A stretch of 64,000 bases of DNA from Ensifer oleiphilus (GCF_013371465.1 NZ_JABWDU010000002.1:661666-725665), one strand, 5' to 3'. Shown: positions 36,124 through 46,581, counted from the stretch's first letter. Translations and numbers: made by a program. The notes: generated from the letters alone by a model not told the origin.

Positions 36124-37797
36124 CTAACCGTTGCCGGACAGCAACCTTGCGGCCGCCGCCCTCGCCTCTTCGGTGATCGAGGCGCCGGCAAGCATGCGGG
36201 CGATTTCTTCCGTGCGGGCCTTGTCGTCCATGCGGGCGACCCGGGTCGAGATCATCTCGGCCTTCTCGCTCGACGGCCCCTTGGAGATCAGGAGGTGCGT
36301 TGCCGCGCGTGCGGCCACCTGCGGTGCGTGGGTGACGGAAAGCACCTGCACCGTGCCGGAAAGCCGCTTCAGCCGCTGGCCGATGGCATCAGCCACGGCG
36401 CCACCGACGCCGGTATCGATTTCGTCGAAGACGAGTGTCGGCGCCGAGCCGCGGTCGGCAAGCGCCACCTTCAGCGCCAGCAGGAAGCGCGAGAGCTCGC
36501 CGCCAGACGCCACCTTCATGATCGGCCCCGGCCGGGTGCCCGGGTTGGTCTGGACATGGAACTCGACGAGATCGATGCCGTCTGCGGTCGGCTGGCCTGG
36601 ATCACTCTGCACTTCGACCATGAAGCGGGCACGCTCGAGCTTCAGCGCCGGCAACTCGGCCATGACAGCATCAGACAACGCCGACGCGGTATTCTGTCGC
36701 TTGACGGACAAGGTGCGGGCAGCAGCGTCGAAGGCCGTGCGTGCGGCGGCGACCTGCGCATCCAGCTGTTTCAGTTTCTCTTCGCCGGCGTCGAGGTCGG
36801 CGAGATCGGAAATCATCCGCACGGCCAGCGCTGGAAGCTCGGAGACCGGCACGGAATATTTGCGGCTGGCGCCACGAAGCGCAAACAGGCGCTCCTCCAC
36901 CCGCTCCAGTTCCTTCGGGTCGAATTCGGTGTTGCGCAACGCCCGCTCGACAGCCATCTGCGCGTCGGAAAGCTGGTTGAGCGCCCCGTCGAGCAGCTCG
37001 ACGGTTTCTTCAAGCAGGCCGGGCGCCTCATGGCTCTTGCGCTCGAGCCGGCGCACGAGCGAGGCAATCAGCGGAACCGGCGAACCGTTGCCGTTCAGGA
37101 ATTCGGAGGCTTCGTTGATGTCGCCCGCAATGCGCTCGGACTTCATCATCCGGGCGCGCTTTTCGGCCAGCTCATCCTCTTCGCCATCGCGCGGGCTGAG
37201 CTTTTCCAGTTCTTCGACCGAGGCGCGCAGATAGTCGGCCTCGCGGGCTGCGGCCTCGACGCGCTCGCGGTGCTTCTTCAGCCCGCGTTCGGCGTCCTTC
37301 CATGCACGATAGAGACCGGAGACCTGCTCGGCCTCATCGGCCGTGCCGCCGAAGGCATCGAGCAGCGTTCGGTGGGCGTCGATATCGACCAGCGCCCGAT
37401 CGTCATGCTGTCCGTGGATTTCGACCAGAGTCTGGCCGAGCTGCCGCATCAGCTGCACGCTGACCGGCTGGTCATTGACGAACGCCTTGGTGCGGCCATC
37501 GGCCGATTGCACCCGACGGAAGATCAGGTCGCCGTCGTCGTCGATGCCGTTGTCGCGCAGCATCAGCCGCGCCGAGTGCCCCATCGGCACGTCGAAGACG
37601 GCCGTCACCTGCCCCTTGTCGGAGCCGTGGCGCACGAGCGAACCGTCGCCGCGCCCGCCAAGGGCCAGCGACAGGCTGTCGAGAAGGATGGATTTCCCCG
37701 CGCCGGTCTCACCGGTCAGCACGGACAGTCCGGCCTCGAACGCCAGATCAAGCCGTTCAATCAGGACGATATCGCGGATCGAAATCTGGGCGAGCAT
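36124..37797 (-). CDS. recN: DNA repair protein RecN
   Basis: 557 residues, an SMC-like ATPase for double-strand-break repair. Walker A is LTGETGAGKSILLDSLSLAL near the N-terminus. A long coiled coil spans residues ~150-370 (rich in Glu/Arg/Ala, with ERVEAAAREADYLRASVEEL). The C-terminal lobe carries the ABC signature VASGGELSRFLLALKVAL and Walker B LVFDEIDTGVGGAVADAIG. It starts MLAQISIRDIVLIERLDLAF. It follows bamD by 20 bases on the same strand, a common rhizobial arrangement. Confidence 0.96.
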   Translation of the reverse strand: MLAQISIRDIVLIERLDLAFEAGLSVLTGETGAGKSILLDSLSLALGGRGDGSLVRHGSDKGQVTAVFDVPMGHSARLMLRDNGIDDDGDLIFRRVQSADGRTKAFVNDQPVSVQLMRQLGQTLVEIHGQHDDRALVDIDAHRTLLDAFGGTADEAEQVSGLYRAWKDAERGLKKHRERVEAAAREADYLRASVEELEKLSPRDGEEDELAEKRARMMKSERIAGDINEASEFLNGNGSPVPLIASLVRRLERKSHEAPGLLEETVELLDGALNQLSDAQMAVERALRNTEFDPKELERVEERLFALRGASRKYSVPVSELPALAVRMISDLADLDAGEEKLKQLDAQVAAARTAFDAAARTLSVKRQNTASALSDAVMAELPALKLERARFMVEVQSDPGQPTADGIDLVEFHVQTNPGTRPGPIMKVASGGELSRFLLALKVALADRGSAPTLVFDEIDTGVGGAVADAIGQRLKRLSGTVQVLSVTHAPQVAARAATHLLISKGPSSEKAEMISTRVARMDDKARTEEIARMLAGASITEEARAAAARLLSGNG

Positions 37798-37817
37798 CCG
37801 GGGTCAAATCTTCCGTA

Positions 37818-38684
37818 TCAGGCGCCGATCAGCTTCTTGCCTGCGCGCGCAATCCAGGAACCTCCGCTTTCGCGCGGTTCGAGACCACCCGACTGCAGCA
37901 GCTTGAACGAATCATTATACCACTGGCTGTCAGGATAGTTGTGTCCGAGAACGGCGGCAGCGGTCTGCGCTTCGGAGGTCACGCCCATGGCGTAGTAGGA
38001 TTCGACCAGACGGGCCAGAGCTTCCTCGACCTGGTTGGTATTGGGATACTGCTCGACGACGGTGCGGAAGCGCGACACGGCGGCGAGGTATTCCTTGCGC
38101 TCGAGATAGTAGCGGCCGACCTGCATTTCCTTGCCGGCGAGCTGGTCGCGGGCAAAGCGGATCTTCGACTGCGCATCCTCGACATATTGCGAGTCCGGAT
38201 ACTTGTCGACGACGGCCTGCATCGCCTCGATCGCCTTCAAGGCCGGCTTCTGATCCTGCGTCACGGCCGGGATCTGCTTGGTATAGGCAAGACCCTGGAT
38301 GTACTGCGCATAGGCAGCATCTTCGGACTGCGGATAAAGGTTGAGGTAGCGACCGGTGGCGTTGATCGCCTCCTGGTACTGACCGTTGCGGTAGGAAACG
38401 AAAGCGTTCATCACCAGCGCCTTGCGGGCGTATTCGGAGAACGGGTGCTGCCTGTCGAGCGCTTCGAACTTGCGCGCCGCCTCACCGGTCTTGCCGGCAT
38501 TGAGGTTGGCAAGACCCTGGTTGTACAGCACTTCCGGCGGATCGGTCTCGGCCGTCAGCTTGGTGATGTCGATATCGGGATCGTTCTGGCAGGCGGTAAT
38601 CAGGGCGCTGCCGGCAACGGCCGCGACAACCACGGCGAACACACGCGCTGACTTCTTCAAATCAACAGAAACTGCAAGAACCAT
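37818..38684 (-). CDS. bamD: outer-membrane assembly lipoprotein BamD
   Basis: 288 residues. A lipoprotein signal ends in the lipobox ALITAC (Cys ~res 32), followed by [20 protein letters not shown] and five tetratricopeptide repeats, including [20 protein letters not shown] and [20 protein letters not shown]. It is an essential part of the BAM complex that inserts beta-barrel proteins. The ATG at 38684 gives a normal signal peptide; longer frames do not. It lies between lpxC and recN. Confidence 0.95.
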   Translation of the reverse strand: MVLAVSVDLKKSARVFAVVVAAVAGSALITACQNDPDIDITKLTAETDPPEVLYNQGLANLNAGKTGEAARKFEALDRQHPFSEYARKALVMNAFVSYRNGQYQEAINATGRYLNLYPQSEDAAYAQYIQGLAYTKQIPAVTQDQKPALKAIEAMQAVVDKYPDSQYVEDAQSKIRFARDQLAGKEMQVGRYYLERKEYLAAVSRFRTVVEQYPNTNQVEEALARLVESYYAMGVTSEAQTAAAVLGHNYPDSQWYNDSFKLLQSGGLEPRESGGSWIARAGKKLIGA

Positions 38685-38804
38685 CGGATATTCCCGTTCC
38701 ATTCTGCGGGCATGGACCCCGCCAGACATGCGCTTTTAGAGCAAGTTGCCTCAAGACCGCAACGTCATGATCGGTGATTCATGCAAATTTGTGGCGGCGC
38801 CGAC

Positions 38805-38830
38805 ATGAAAATGCCGGCCTTTCGGCCGGC
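38805..38830 (-). terminator. terminator after lpxC
   Basis: On the minus strand GCCGGCC-GAAA-GGCCGGC forms a 7-bp hairpin closed by a GNRA tetraloop, followed by ATTTTCA. It lies 26 bases past the lpxC stop. Confidence 0.7.
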
Positions 38831-38856
38831 GACTGGAGGAGAGTGTCCTTTTGTTG

Positions 38857-39810
38857 TTATGCGGACCAGGGCGCGAAGCCCGGAACTGCAACCGCAACCA
38901 TGTCGCGCGCACGGGTGCGCTGGCGTGGCGTGGCGGTTTCGACGACCTCGTAGGCCGAGGGATCACTAAGCAGAGCCTTGAGCGCATTTGCGTTCATCTT
39001 GTGACCGCCGCGGTAGGAACGGTAGCAGCCGATGAACGGCGCGCCGGCAAGCGACAGATCGCCAACGGCGTCGAGCGTCTTGTGGCGCACGAATTCGTCG
39101 GTGTAGCGAAGGCCTTCGACGTTGATGACCGAATTGTCGTCGGAAATCACGACGGAATTTTCCAGCGAAGAGCCCAGCGCGTAGCCGGCCGCCCAGAGGC
39201 GCTCGACGTCGCGCATGAAGCCGAAGGTGCGGGCGCGCGACAGTTCGCGCTTGAACACCGAAGGCGTCATGTCGCCCTTCCAGGCCTGGCGGCCGATCAG
39301 CGGGCAATCGAAATCGATCTCGACTTCGAAGCGCATGCCGTCATAGGGCGTGAACTCCGACCAGGACGCACCCGATTCGATTCTGACCGGCTTGATCACG
39401 CGGATGTAGCGACGCTTGACCGCAAGCGCGCGGACGCCGACCTGCTCGATCGCGTCGATGAAGGGTTCGGAACTGCCGTCCATGATCGGCATCTCGGCGC
39501 CGTGAACCTCGATGGTGAGGTTGTCGAGGCCGAGCGCGTAGATGGCGGCCATCACATGCTCGATCGTCGCGATCGAGGTGGACGGCGACATGCCGAGAAC
39601 GGTGCAGAGATCGGTATTGCCGACCTGCGATGATACCGCCTTGAACTCGCTCAGACGACCGTTGGCGAGAACGCGCTGGAAAACGATGCCCGCATCGGCT
39701 TCGGCCGGATGGAAGGTGATTTCCACCTCTGCGCCGGAATGAACGCCAATTCCCTTGAGCGTTACCGGGCTGGCGATCGTGGTCTGAAACCCGAGCAGTT
39801 CGATTCCCAT
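38857..39810 (-). CDS. lpxC: UDP-3-O-acyl-N-acetylglucosamine deacetylase LpxC
   Basis: 317 residues. Committed step of lipid A synthesis, a zinc amidase. Family text: LLGFQTTIASPVTLKGIGVH; zinc His in STSIATIEHVMAAIYALG; GAEMPIMDGSSEPF; the second His/Asp cluster in YTDEFVRHKTLDAVGDLSLA; and late GAPFIGCYRSYRGGHKMN with the catalytic His. The start at 39810 (MGIELLG) matches the usual rhizobial N-terminus; a TTG 18 bases upstream is possible. Confidence 0.96.
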   Translation of the reverse strand: MGIELLGFQTTIASPVTLKGIGVHSGAEVEITFHPAEADAGIVFQRVLANGRLSEFKAVSSQVGNTDLCTVLGMSPSTSIATIEHVMAAIYALGLDNLTIEVHGAEMPIMDGSSEPFIDAIEQVGVRALAVKRRYIRVIKPVRIESGASWSEFTPYDGMRFEVEIDFDCPLIGRQAWKGDMTPSVFKRELSRARTFGFMRDVERLWAAGYALGSSLENSVVISDDNSVINVEGLRYTDEFVRHKTLDAVGDLSLAGAPFIGCYRSYRGGHKMNANALKALLSDPSAYEVVETATPRQRTRARDMVAVAVPGFAPWSA

Positions 39811-40089
39811 TCTCGTCGTCACTTTCAATACTTATGGCCCGAAGGCCCAAACATCAGGCGGATGCAGCGGTTTTCAGGGCACAAGAAAGGCGCCCGAGAG
39901 TTTCGGCACAAAGGCCGGAACTCTGCGTTTCGAACAGACAGCGCGTGATCGAATCGCATGCATCCCCAATTCCGAGTCTGAAAATAGAGGTTCTGAGGCA
40001 CCATTCCAAATCACTGTTCGTTTCGCTTTGTTACGCATTTGCAACGGGCGGACGGCGCCAGGCAACCTATTGAAACAAGGAACGAAATG
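39811..40089. other. intergenic region between ftsZ terminator and lpxC
   Basis: About 280 bases holding the lpxC promoter (minus strand). The DNA is AT-richer than average around 39985-40060. I see no recognisable operator or small gene. Confidence 0.4.
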
Positions 40090-40116
40090 CAAAAATGCCC
40101 GGGCGTTAGCCCGGGC
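40090..40116 (-). terminator. Rho-independent terminator of ftsZ
   Basis: On the minus strand GCCCGGGC-TAAC-GCCCGGGC (8-bp perfect stem, 40097-40116) is followed by ATTTTTG. It lies 32 bases past the ftsZ stop and separates the ddl-ftsQAZ message from lpxC. Confidence 0.92.
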
Positions 40117-40148
40117 ACTCGGCAAGGTGAAGGAACGGGCCTTCAAAA

Positions 40149-41918
40149 TCAGTTCGATTGACGGCGCAGGAACGCCGGGATCTCGAGCTGATCATCTTCG
40201 TGCGAGCGCGCCTGCGGTGCGGCGCGACCGTGATCGTCAAGCTGGCCGCGACGCGGCGCATAGAGGCTGGCTTCTGGCGACAGCGGACGGCGCTGCTGCG
40301 AAGCGGCGGCCGGCGCACCGGCGGTCATGTCGGCGGAAACGCTGTGGCTTTCCTTTTCGCGCAGGCCGAGCGAGCTGGTGATGCGGTTCAAGAGGCCCAT
40401 CGGACCGCGCTCTTCCTGCATCTGCGGCGCCGGCTGGGCGCGCTGGTCCATCTCGGCCTTTACGACGGGCGGAAAGTCTTCGACCTTCGGCATGCGAACC
40501 GGCTCGGCCTGCTGGCGGATGACCGGAGCGATCGGCTCCTGGCGCTGAACCGGCTGCGGCTGGACCTGTGCGTGAACCGGCATTTCGACCGGACGCTGGA
40601 CCGGAGCCGGCTGGCGCATGACCGGAGCGGCTTCTACCGGTGCAGCACCGGCAAAAAGTTTGCTCTGGGGACGGAAGTCGTCGTGAGCCTGCTGCATCGG
40701 CGCTGGTGCCTGGGTGGCGGCACGGGTCGCGATGTCGAGTTCGCGTTCCATTTCCGCTTCGCGGATCGCAAGCGCGATCTGGTCGACGGAGCTCTGCTGC
40801 TGCACCGGCTGGGCAACCGGCTGCTGAACCGGAGCGGGCTGGTGGTGGGCAACGGCCGGCTGCTGGGCCGGAATGGCTGCGGACGGGCGGATGATCGGCT
40901 TCTGGGCTGCTACCGAACGAAAGTCAGCCGAACGACCGGCCACCTCCGCGGCGGTGCGATCGATACCGGTCGCAACGACCGATACGCGGATCAGGCCTTC
41001 GAGTTCTTCGTCGAACGTCGCGCCGAGGATGATGTTGGCGTCCGGATCGACTTCTTCGCGGATGCGGGTCGCTGCTTCGTCGAGTTCAAACAGCGTCAGG
41101 TCGCGACCGCCGGTGATCGAGATCAAGAGGCCCTGCGCGCCCTTCATCGAGGTTTCGTCGAGCAGCGGGTTTGCGATCGCGGCTTCGGCGGCGGCCATTG
41201 CGCGGCCCTCGCCCGAGGCTTCGCCGGTGCCCATCATGGCGCGGCCCATTTCACGCATCACCGAGCGGACGTCGGCGAAGTCGAGGTTGATGAGGCCTTC
41301 CTTGACCATGAGGTCGGTGATGCAGGCAACGCCCGAATAGAGTACCTGGTCGGCCATCGCGAACGCGTCCGCAAACGTCGTGCGGTCATTGGCGATGCGG
41401 AAGAGGTTCTGGTTCGGGATGACGATCAGAGTGTCGACCGACTTCTGCAGTTCGGCAATGCCCTGGTCGGCGAGCCGCATGCGGCGCTGGCCTTCGAAGT
41501 GGAAGGGTTTGGTAACGACGCCGACGGTCAGGATGCCCTTGTTGCGTGCGGCCTGCGCGACGATCGGGGCTGCACCGGTACCGGTGCCGCCGCCCATGCC
41601 GGCGGTGACGAAGCACATGTGGGTGCCCTGCAGGTGATCGATGATCTCGTCGATGCACTCTTCGGCAGCCGCGCGGCCGACTTCCGGCTGCGAGCCTGCG
41701 CCGAGACCCTCGGTCACGGCGACACCCATCTGGATGACCCGTTCTGCCTTGGTCATGGTCAGTGCCTGCGCGTCGGTGTTGGCAACGACGAAGTCGACGC
41801 CCTCAAGACCCGCGGTAATCATGTTGTTGACTGCATTGCCGCCGCCGCCGCCAACACCAAAGACGGTGATGCGGGGCTTCAGCTCCGTGATATCCGGCTT
41901 CTGCAAGTTGATAGTCAT
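40149..41918 (-). CDS. ftsZ: cell division GTPase FtsZ with long C-terminal linker
   Basis: 589 residues. Forms the cytokinetic ring. The tubulin signature [18 protein letters not shown] and [14 protein letters not shown] are in the GTPase domain, whose core ends near residue 320. T7 loop text [11 protein letters not shown] is intact. The rest, ~250 residues, is a Gln/Pro/Ala/Val-rich linker (e.g. [20 protein letters not shown]). It leads to the conserved C-terminal peptide [10 protein letters not shown], which binds FtsA and other partners. The length equals that of the long FtsZ1 known in Ensifer. ATG at 41918; 105 bases after ftsA. Confidence 0.98.
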   Translation of the reverse strand: MTINLQKPDITELKPRITVFGVGGGGGNAVNNMITAGLEGVDFVVANTDAQALTMTKAERVIQMGVAVTEGLGAGSQPEVGRAAAEECIDEIIDHLQGTHMCFVTAGMGGGTGTGAAPIVAQAARNKGILTVGVVTKPFHFEGQRRMRLADQGIAELQKSVDTLIVIPNQNLFRIANDRTTFADAFAMADQVLYSGVACITDLMVKEGLINLDFADVRSVMREMGRAMMGTGEASGEGRAMAAAEAAIANPLLDETSMKGAQGLLISITGGRDLTLFELDEAATRIREEVDPDANIILGATFDEELEGLIRVSVVATGIDRTAAEVAGRSADFRSVAAQKPIIRPSAAIPAQQPAVAHHQPAPVQQPVAQPVQQQSSVDQIALAIREAEMERELDIATRAATQAPAPMQQAHDDFRPQSKLFAGAAPVEAAPVMRQPAPVQRPVEMPVHAQVQPQPVQRQEPIAPVIRQQAEPVRMPKVEDFPPVVKAEMDQRAQPAPQMQEERGPMGLLNRITSSLGLREKESHSVSADMTAGAPAAASQQRRPLSPEASLYAPRRGQLDDHGRAAPQARSHEDDQLEIPAFLRRQSN

Positions 41919-42023
41919 AGTACCCGTTCCTTCTGTTTTCTGGCCGCCTTGCCGAGCCGACCAAATCCTTGAAATTCCAACTTTGTCTTCACCGGCGCCG
42001 TCCCTGTTCGGTGCCGGCACCAC

Positions 42024-43355
42024 TCAAAAACTTTCCTTCAGCCACTGGCCCATGCGGGCGATGCGGCCGTTGCCGTTGCCGATCGACGAAAACATGCCGC
42101 CATGGGTCGCATGTGTTTCGAGGTCGGCGACCTGCGGATAGATCATCAGACCGACGGCCGTGGAGAACGCCGGTCCCTTGGCAGCCGCCGGCAGCCCGGA
42201 AACCCCGAGCGGACGGCCGATGCGAACGTTGCGTGCCAGGATACGGCGTGCCGCTTCCGGCAGGCCGGTCAGCTGGCTGGCGCCACCGGTCAGAACGATG
42301 CGCTTGCCGACGATCGGGCTGAAGCCCGAGCGCTGGATGCGATCGCGGATGAGTTCCAGCGTTTCCTCGATGCGGGCGCGCACGATCCGCGACACGAGCG
42401 CGCGCGGCACGTGGGTCGGCTGATCGCGGTCGTCCTCGCCGATCGGCGGGACCGAGACGATGTCGCGTTCGTCGGCGCTGTTGGGCAGCGCCGAGCCGTG
42501 CACGACCTTCAGCCGCTCGGCGTCTTCGATGCGGGTCGAAAGACCGCGCGCGAGATCCGTCGTCACATGGTGGCCGCCAAGGTTGACCGCATCGGCATGA
42601 ACCAGCTTGCCGTCGGCAAAGACCGAGATCGTCGTCGTGCCGCCACCCATGTCGATCGCGGCGCAGCCGAGTTCGACTTCATCGTCGACGAGAGCCGCCA
42701 GACCGCTGGCATAGGGCGTCGCAACGATGCCTTCGACCGAGAGATGCGCTCGGTTGACGCAAAGTTCGAGATTCTTCAGTGCGGCCCGCTCGGCGGTCAG
42801 CACATGCATGTCGACGCCGAGGACGTCGCCGAACATGGCAAGCGGATCGCGGATGCCGCGCTCGCCGTCGAGCGAGAAGCCGGTCGGCAACGAATGCAGG
42901 ATGGCGCGGTCGGAGCGCAGCGACTGCTGTCCGGCAGCCGAGAGCACCCGCTTCAGATCGCTTGCATCCACTTCCTGGCCACCGAGGTCGATGGTCGCGG
43001 TATAGACGTCGCTCTGCAGACGGCCGGCGGAAATGTTGACGATCAGGCTGTCGATCGTCAGGCCGGCCATGCGCTCGGCCGCATCGACGGCGAGACGCAC
43101 GACGCTTTCGACCGCATCGAGATCGGCGACGACGCCGTTCTTCACGCCGCGGGATTTTTGGTGACCGATGCCGATGATCTCGACGCTATGCGTGCGGTTC
43201 GGCAGGATCTGGCTCTCGGCGCGCGGCGTCAGCCGGCCGATCATGCACACGATCTTGGTCGAGCCGATATCCAGCACCGAGACGACATGAGACCGCTTCG
43301 AGGAAAGCGGCTTCAGGCGCGGCAGGCCAAAGCTGGAGGAACCGAACAAACTCAT
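42024..43355 (-). CDS. ftsA: cell division protein FtsA
   Basis: 443 residues, an actin-like ATPase that tethers FtsZ to the membrane. Nucleotide-binding pieces: VLDIGSTKIVCMIG, CAAIDMGGGTTTISVFADG and VLTGGASQLTGLPEAAR. The SHS2/1C insertion lies after SRGVKNGVVADLDAV. The C-terminus RMGQWLKESF is the amphipathic membrane-targeting helix. The ATG overlaps the ftsQ stop (ATGA), so the two are translationally coupled. Confidence 0.97.
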   Translation of the reverse strand: MSLFGSSSFGLPRLKPLSSKRSHVVSVLDIGSTKIVCMIGRLTPRAESQILPNRTHSVEIIGIGHQKSRGVKNGVVADLDAVESVVRLAVDAAERMAGLTIDSLIVNISAGRLQSDVYTATIDLGGQEVDASDLKRVLSAAGQQSLRSDRAILHSLPTGFSLDGERGIRDPLAMFGDVLGVDMHVLTAERAALKNLELCVNRAHLSVEGIVATPYASGLAALVDDEVELGCAAIDMGGGTTTISVFADGKLVHADAVNLGGHHVTTDLARGLSTRIEDAERLKVVHGSALPNSADERDIVSVPPIGEDDRDQPTHVPRALVSRIVRARIEETLELIRDRIQRSGFSPIVGKRIVLTGGASQLTGLPEAARRILARNVRIGRPLGVSGLPAAAKGPAFSTAVGLMIYPQVADLETHATHGGMFSSIGNGNGRIARMGQWLKESF

Positions 43356-44302
43356 ATCCGCCCCTCTTTCTTCTTCTCCGTCTCCTGCGCCTTCAACATC
43401 TTGTCCCTCGCCTTCAAGGCAACTTCGCGCCGGCTGACCGCACCCGGCGTCAATTGAACTGTGGTTCGATCTTCCAGCCTGAGATCGACGGCTGCGATGT
43501 CGCGTTCGAGCAGCTGATGCTGGCTTTCCATATCGGACAGAACCTGCATCGCGCGGGCGACATCATGCTCCGGCAGCTTGACGACGATGCCGTTGTCGAG
43601 ACGCAGGTCCCAGCGACGGCCGGCAACGCGCACGAAGGCCTTCACCCGCGAGCGGATTTCCGGCCAGCGGGAAAACTCGTCGTAGAAATCGGCCGCAGCC
43701 GTCTCGGCATCACGGCCGACGAACAGCGGCAGGGCCGCAAACTTGTTGTCGCGCAGCGGCGCAATCGCGCTGCCGCTCCGCTCGATCAGCGACAGGTCGG
43801 AGCCGTGCTGCCAGATACCGAAGGCCTTGCGCTCGGTGAGCGTCACTTCGATCGTGCTGGGATAGACCTTGCGGACGGTCACGCCCTGAACCCAGGGCAG
43901 TTCGGCGATCAGCTTGCGCGCTTCGATGATGTCGAGCGCCACCAGCGACGTCGTACCGTCAAGGCCCAACTGCTGCAGGATGTCGATCTCGGAGGTCTGC
44001 TCGTTGCCGGAGACGCGAACGTCTTCGATGGCAAAGCCGGCCGCTGTCGTCGATGCCTGCGCGACGTTCTGCGTGTGGCCGCCAAGCGACATGCCGTAAA
44101 AGCCGGTGGCGGCAAAAAAGGCGATGGCGGCGATCGTGCCGGTGTGGGCGGGAAAGCGGACCCGGCCGCTGCCGAGACTGACCAGGAAGCGAACGGCTTT
44201 GCGAAGCGGGCGCGGCAGAACGCGCGCGCCATCCGCCTCGGCTGCAACTGCGCCCAGCGGATCACGAACTCTCTTGCCCCTTTTGCCCCTTACCGCAAGC
44301 AC
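43352..44302 (-). CDS. ftsQ: cell division protein FtsQ
   Basis: 316 residues from a GTG start. A basic N-terminus ([12 protein letters not shown]) and one membrane helix ([19 protein letters not shown]) precede a POTRA domain beginning [20 protein letters not shown]. The beta domain contains [20 protein letters not shown] and [11 protein letters not shown]. FtsQ recruits FtsL/FtsI/FtsW partners to the septum. I chose GTG at 44302 because GGAGGA lies six bases before it; an ATG at 44323 has no site. Either way it overlaps the end of ddl, so translation is probably coupled. Confidence 0.93.
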   Translation of the reverse strand: MLAVRGKRGKRVRDPLGAVAAEADGARVLPRPLRKAVRFLVSLGSGRVRFPAHTGTIAAIAFFAATGFYGMSLGGHTQNVAQASTTAAGFAIEDVRVSGNEQTSEIDILQQLGLDGTTSLVALDIIEARKLIAELPWVQGVTVRKVYPSTIEVTLTERKAFGIWQHGSDLSLIERSGSAIAPLRDNKFAALPLFVGRDAETAAADFYDEFSRWPEIRSRVKAFVRVAGRRWDLRLDNGIVVKLPEHDVARAMQVLSDMESQHQLLERDIAAVDLRLEDRTTVQLTPGAVSRREVALKARDKMLKAQETEKKKEGRI

Positions 44303-45216
44303 GAAGCGTCCTCCACCATCCAAGTCAGAAACTCGCCAAAGCCCAGGCCCGCATGCTGAGCCATTTCAGGCACCAGGGAGGTCGGGGTCATGCCGGGCTG
44401 GGTGTTGATTTCCAGCCAGATCAGTTCGCCTTCATCGGAGCCACGGTCGTCGAAGCGAAAGTCGGATCGGCTGACGCCGCGGCAACCGATTGCCTGATGC
44501 GCCTTCAATGCGAGTGTTTGTATTTTTTGGTAAATATTTGGTGAAATCTGTGCCGGAATGACGTGTTGCGAGCCACCTTTTACGTACTTGGAATCGTAAT
44601 CGTAGAAGGCATGGCCCTGCGGGATGATTTCGGTGACGCCAAGCGCCTTGTCGCCCATGACGCCACAGGTGAGTTCGCGGCCGGCGACATAACGCTCGAC
44701 CATGATTCGGTCGCCATAGCGCCACTCGCTGGAGGTCACGACCTGCGGCGGGTGCGACTGATCTTCCTTGACGATGACGACGCCGAAGCTCGAACCTTCG
44801 CAGACCGGCTTGACGACGTAAGGCGGCTTCATCGGATGCGTCGGCCCAAAAGCCCGACGGTCCATAACCAGCGCTTCGGCAACCGGGATACCGGACGCAG
44901 CCGCAACGTGCTTTGCCTGCGCTTTGTCCATGGCGAGTGCGGAAGCCAGCACGCCGGAATGGGTGTAGGGAATTTCCAGATATTCGAGAATGCCCTGGAT
45001 CGTGCCGTCCTCGCCGAAGGGGCCGTGCAGCGCATTGAAGGCGACATCCGGGCGCAGGTCGGCCAGAACCGAAGCGACGTCGCGCGCGACGTCTACACGC
45101 GTAACGCGGAAACCTTCCGCTTCCAGAGCATCGGCGCACGCAGCCCCGGACGACAGGCTAACCGGTCGCTCCGAAGAAAATCCGCCCATAAGGACAGCTA
45201 CATGCTTGCCGTTCAT
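44290..45216 (-). CDS. ddl: D-alanine--D-alanine ligase
   Basis: 308 residues, ATP-grasp fold, makes the dipeptide used by MurF. Signature 1 is [19 protein letters not shown] and signature 2 is [20 protein letters not shown]. The N-terminal [19 protein letters not shown] and ATP-site [15 protein letters not shown] are normal. The length fits the DdlB type found in division clusters. It is the first gene of the ddl-ftsQ-ftsA-ftsZ block, with a promoter presumably in the 353-base gap before it. Confidence 0.96.
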   Translation of the reverse strand: MNGKHVAVLMGGFSSERPVSLSSGAACADALEAEGFRVTRVDVARDVASVLADLRPDVAFNALHGPFGEDGTIQGILEYLEIPYTHSGVLASALAMDKAQAKHVAAASGIPVAEALVMDRRAFGPTHPMKPPYVVKPVCEGSSFGVVIVKEDQSHPPQVVTSSEWRYGDRIMVERYVAGRELTCGVMGDKALGVTEIIPQGHAFYDYDSKYVKGGSQHVIPAQISPNIYQKIQTLALKAHQAIGCRGVSRSDFRFDDRGSDEGELIWLEINTQPGMTPTSLVPEMAQHAGLGFGEFLTWMVEDASCLR

Positions 45217-45456
45217 TCATACCCCCGAAAATACGCCACTATCGCAGCGCTTGCTTGCGTCTGGCTTGTTCCGACATCGCGAGTCGCCGGTGGCCATTGG
45301 GGGCACTAGAACGGCATTATAGTTAATGAACCGTTTACTTTTGTTAACCTTAGTCGGGAAACGATCGGCAGCGGCGATCGAAAACACTGCGAATACAACG
45401 CTTTCTGGCGCGAAATCAGCGCGTTGGCGCGACCTGTTTACGCGACACGCAAACCG
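45217..45456. other. intergenic region upstream of ddl
   Basis: About 240 bases carrying the ddl-ftsQAZ promoter (minus strand) and ending at the aqpZ terminator. The centre (45315-45350) is strikingly AT-rich and is listed separately. No small gene is apparent. Confidence 0.45.
45316..45348 (-). promoter_or_regulatory. promoter candidate with CtrA-like half sites upstream of ddl-ftsQAZ
   Basis: On the minus strand a perfect TATAAT occurs at 45321-45316, about 100 bases before the ddl ATG. Immediately upstream are ttaa-N7-tttac (45323-45338) and gttaac (45343-45348), resembling the TTAA-N7-TTAA site of the cell-cycle regulator CtrA with one mismatch. No consensus -35 is present, as expected of activator-dependent promoters. 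Confidence 0.4.
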
Positions 45457-45496
45457 CTAAAAAATGAAGGCCCCGCTCCAATTTGGTGCGGGGCCT
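45457..45496 (-). terminator. terminator of the aquaporin gene
   Basis: On the minus strand AGGCCCCGC and GCGGGGCCT (9-bp stem, 45468-45496) are followed by TTCATTTTTTAG. It lies 75 bases past the aqpZ stop. Confidence 0.85.
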
Positions 45497-45570
45497 CACG
45501 GATTGGCCGCCTCTGCGGCTTATCGGTTATTCATTTTCACTGAGGCGATCAGCCGTCCTCACCGAAGCGA

Positions 45571-46257
45571 TCAATCGTCTTCCCCGACGATCTTCCAGAC
45601 GATTCCGGCGATCGCCGCGCCGACGATCGGCGCCAGCCAGAAGAGCCAAAGCTGCGAAAGTGCCCAGTCTCCGACGAACAGCGCCTGTCCGGTCGAGCGG
45701 GCCGGATTGACCGACGTGTTGGTGACGGGGATCGACACCAGGTGGATCAGCGTCAGCGCCAGGCCGATGGCGATCGGGGCAAAGCCCGAGGGCACGCGGC
45801 CGTGTGTGGCGCCCAGAATGATGAACAGGAAGAAGAAGGTCATCACCACTTCGATGACCAGCGCCGCCGTCAGCGAATAGCCTCCCGGCGAATGCTCGCC
45901 ATAACCATTGGCCGCAAAGCCGCCGAGCTGGAAGTCCGCCTTACCGCTGGCAATGACGTAGAGCACCGCTGCAGCGACGATCGCCCCCAGCACCTGGGCG
46001 ATGATGTAGCCGACGAGGCTGGAGGCGGGGAACTTCCCGGCGACCGTCAGGCCGACGGAAACGGCCGGATTGAAATGACCGCCGGAAATGCCGCCGACGG
46101 CATAGGCCATGGTAAGAACGGTCAGACCAAAAGCGAAGGAGACGCCGAGCAGGCCGATGCCGACAGCCGGAAACGCCGCCGCCAGCACCGCACTGCCGCA
46201 ACCGCCGAAAACGAGCCAGAATGTACCGAGAAATTCCGCAGAAAGCTTCTTGAACAT
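45571..46257 (-). CDS. aqpZ: aquaporin Z-type water channel
   Basis: 228 residues, six membrane helices and two half-helices bearing the NPA motifs [16 protein letters not shown] and [16 protein letters not shown]. The Arg after the second NPA is the selectivity-filter residue, fitting a water channel rather than a glycerol facilitator. It starts [20 protein letters not shown]. The ATG at 46257 follows AGGAG. It is divergent from the MHS transporter gene and both sit inside the division cluster between murB and ddl. Confidence 0.95.
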   Translation of the reverse strand: MFKKLSAEFLGTFWLVFGGCGSAVLAAAFPAVGIGLLGVSFAFGLTVLTMAYAVGGISGGHFNPAVSVGLTVAGKFPASSLVGYIIAQVLGAIVAAAVLYVIASGKADFQLGGFAANGYGEHSPGGYSLTAALVIEVVMTFFFLFIILGATHGRVPSGFAPIAIGLALTLIHLVSIPVTNTSVNPARSTGQALFVGDWALSQLWLFWLAPIVGAAIAGIVWKIVGEDD

Positions 46258-46581
46258 GCATTCGCTCCTGAAAGACGAAGCCGATCGCTTCAGGTGCCCA
46301 GAGTTTGCCACATTTTGATTCCGGTCAACCCCGGTTGCGACAGGGATCTCACCGCCAGTTAAACACGAAATCGCACGTCGAGCCTTTGCTGATCTGCCTC
46401 TTTTGACAGCAGTGGCGTTTGTGGCCCGCGCAAGCCATGCAGCCAGGGAATAATGCTGCGCCACCTCGCGGTTTCGTTCGCATTTCTTACGAATTTAGGG
46501 TTTCAACGTGCGGAAACTTGCGTTAAGACGCGCCGACCGCCTCCCAAGACGGCATGACAATCCATATCAGGAACGACAACA
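46258..46581. other. divergent promoter region between aqpZ and the MHS transporter
   Basis: 324 bases containing both promoters. I see no clear operator, repeat or small gene. The plus-strand ribosome-binding site of the transporter is aggaacg at 46569-46575. Confidence 0.4.

Noticed and set aside
36295-37938. 547-codon plus-strand frame
   Set aside because: Antisense to recN and the bamD end; no recognisable protein features.
40158-41972. 604-codon plus-strand frame
   Set aside because: Antisense to ftsZ; Arg/Gly/Asp-rich shadow.
44324-44544. upstream ATG starts for ftsQ and plus-strand frames in this stretch
   Set aside because: The DNA codes for the C-terminal half of ddl on the minus strand; only the GTG with GGAGGA gives ftsQ a proper ribosome-binding site.
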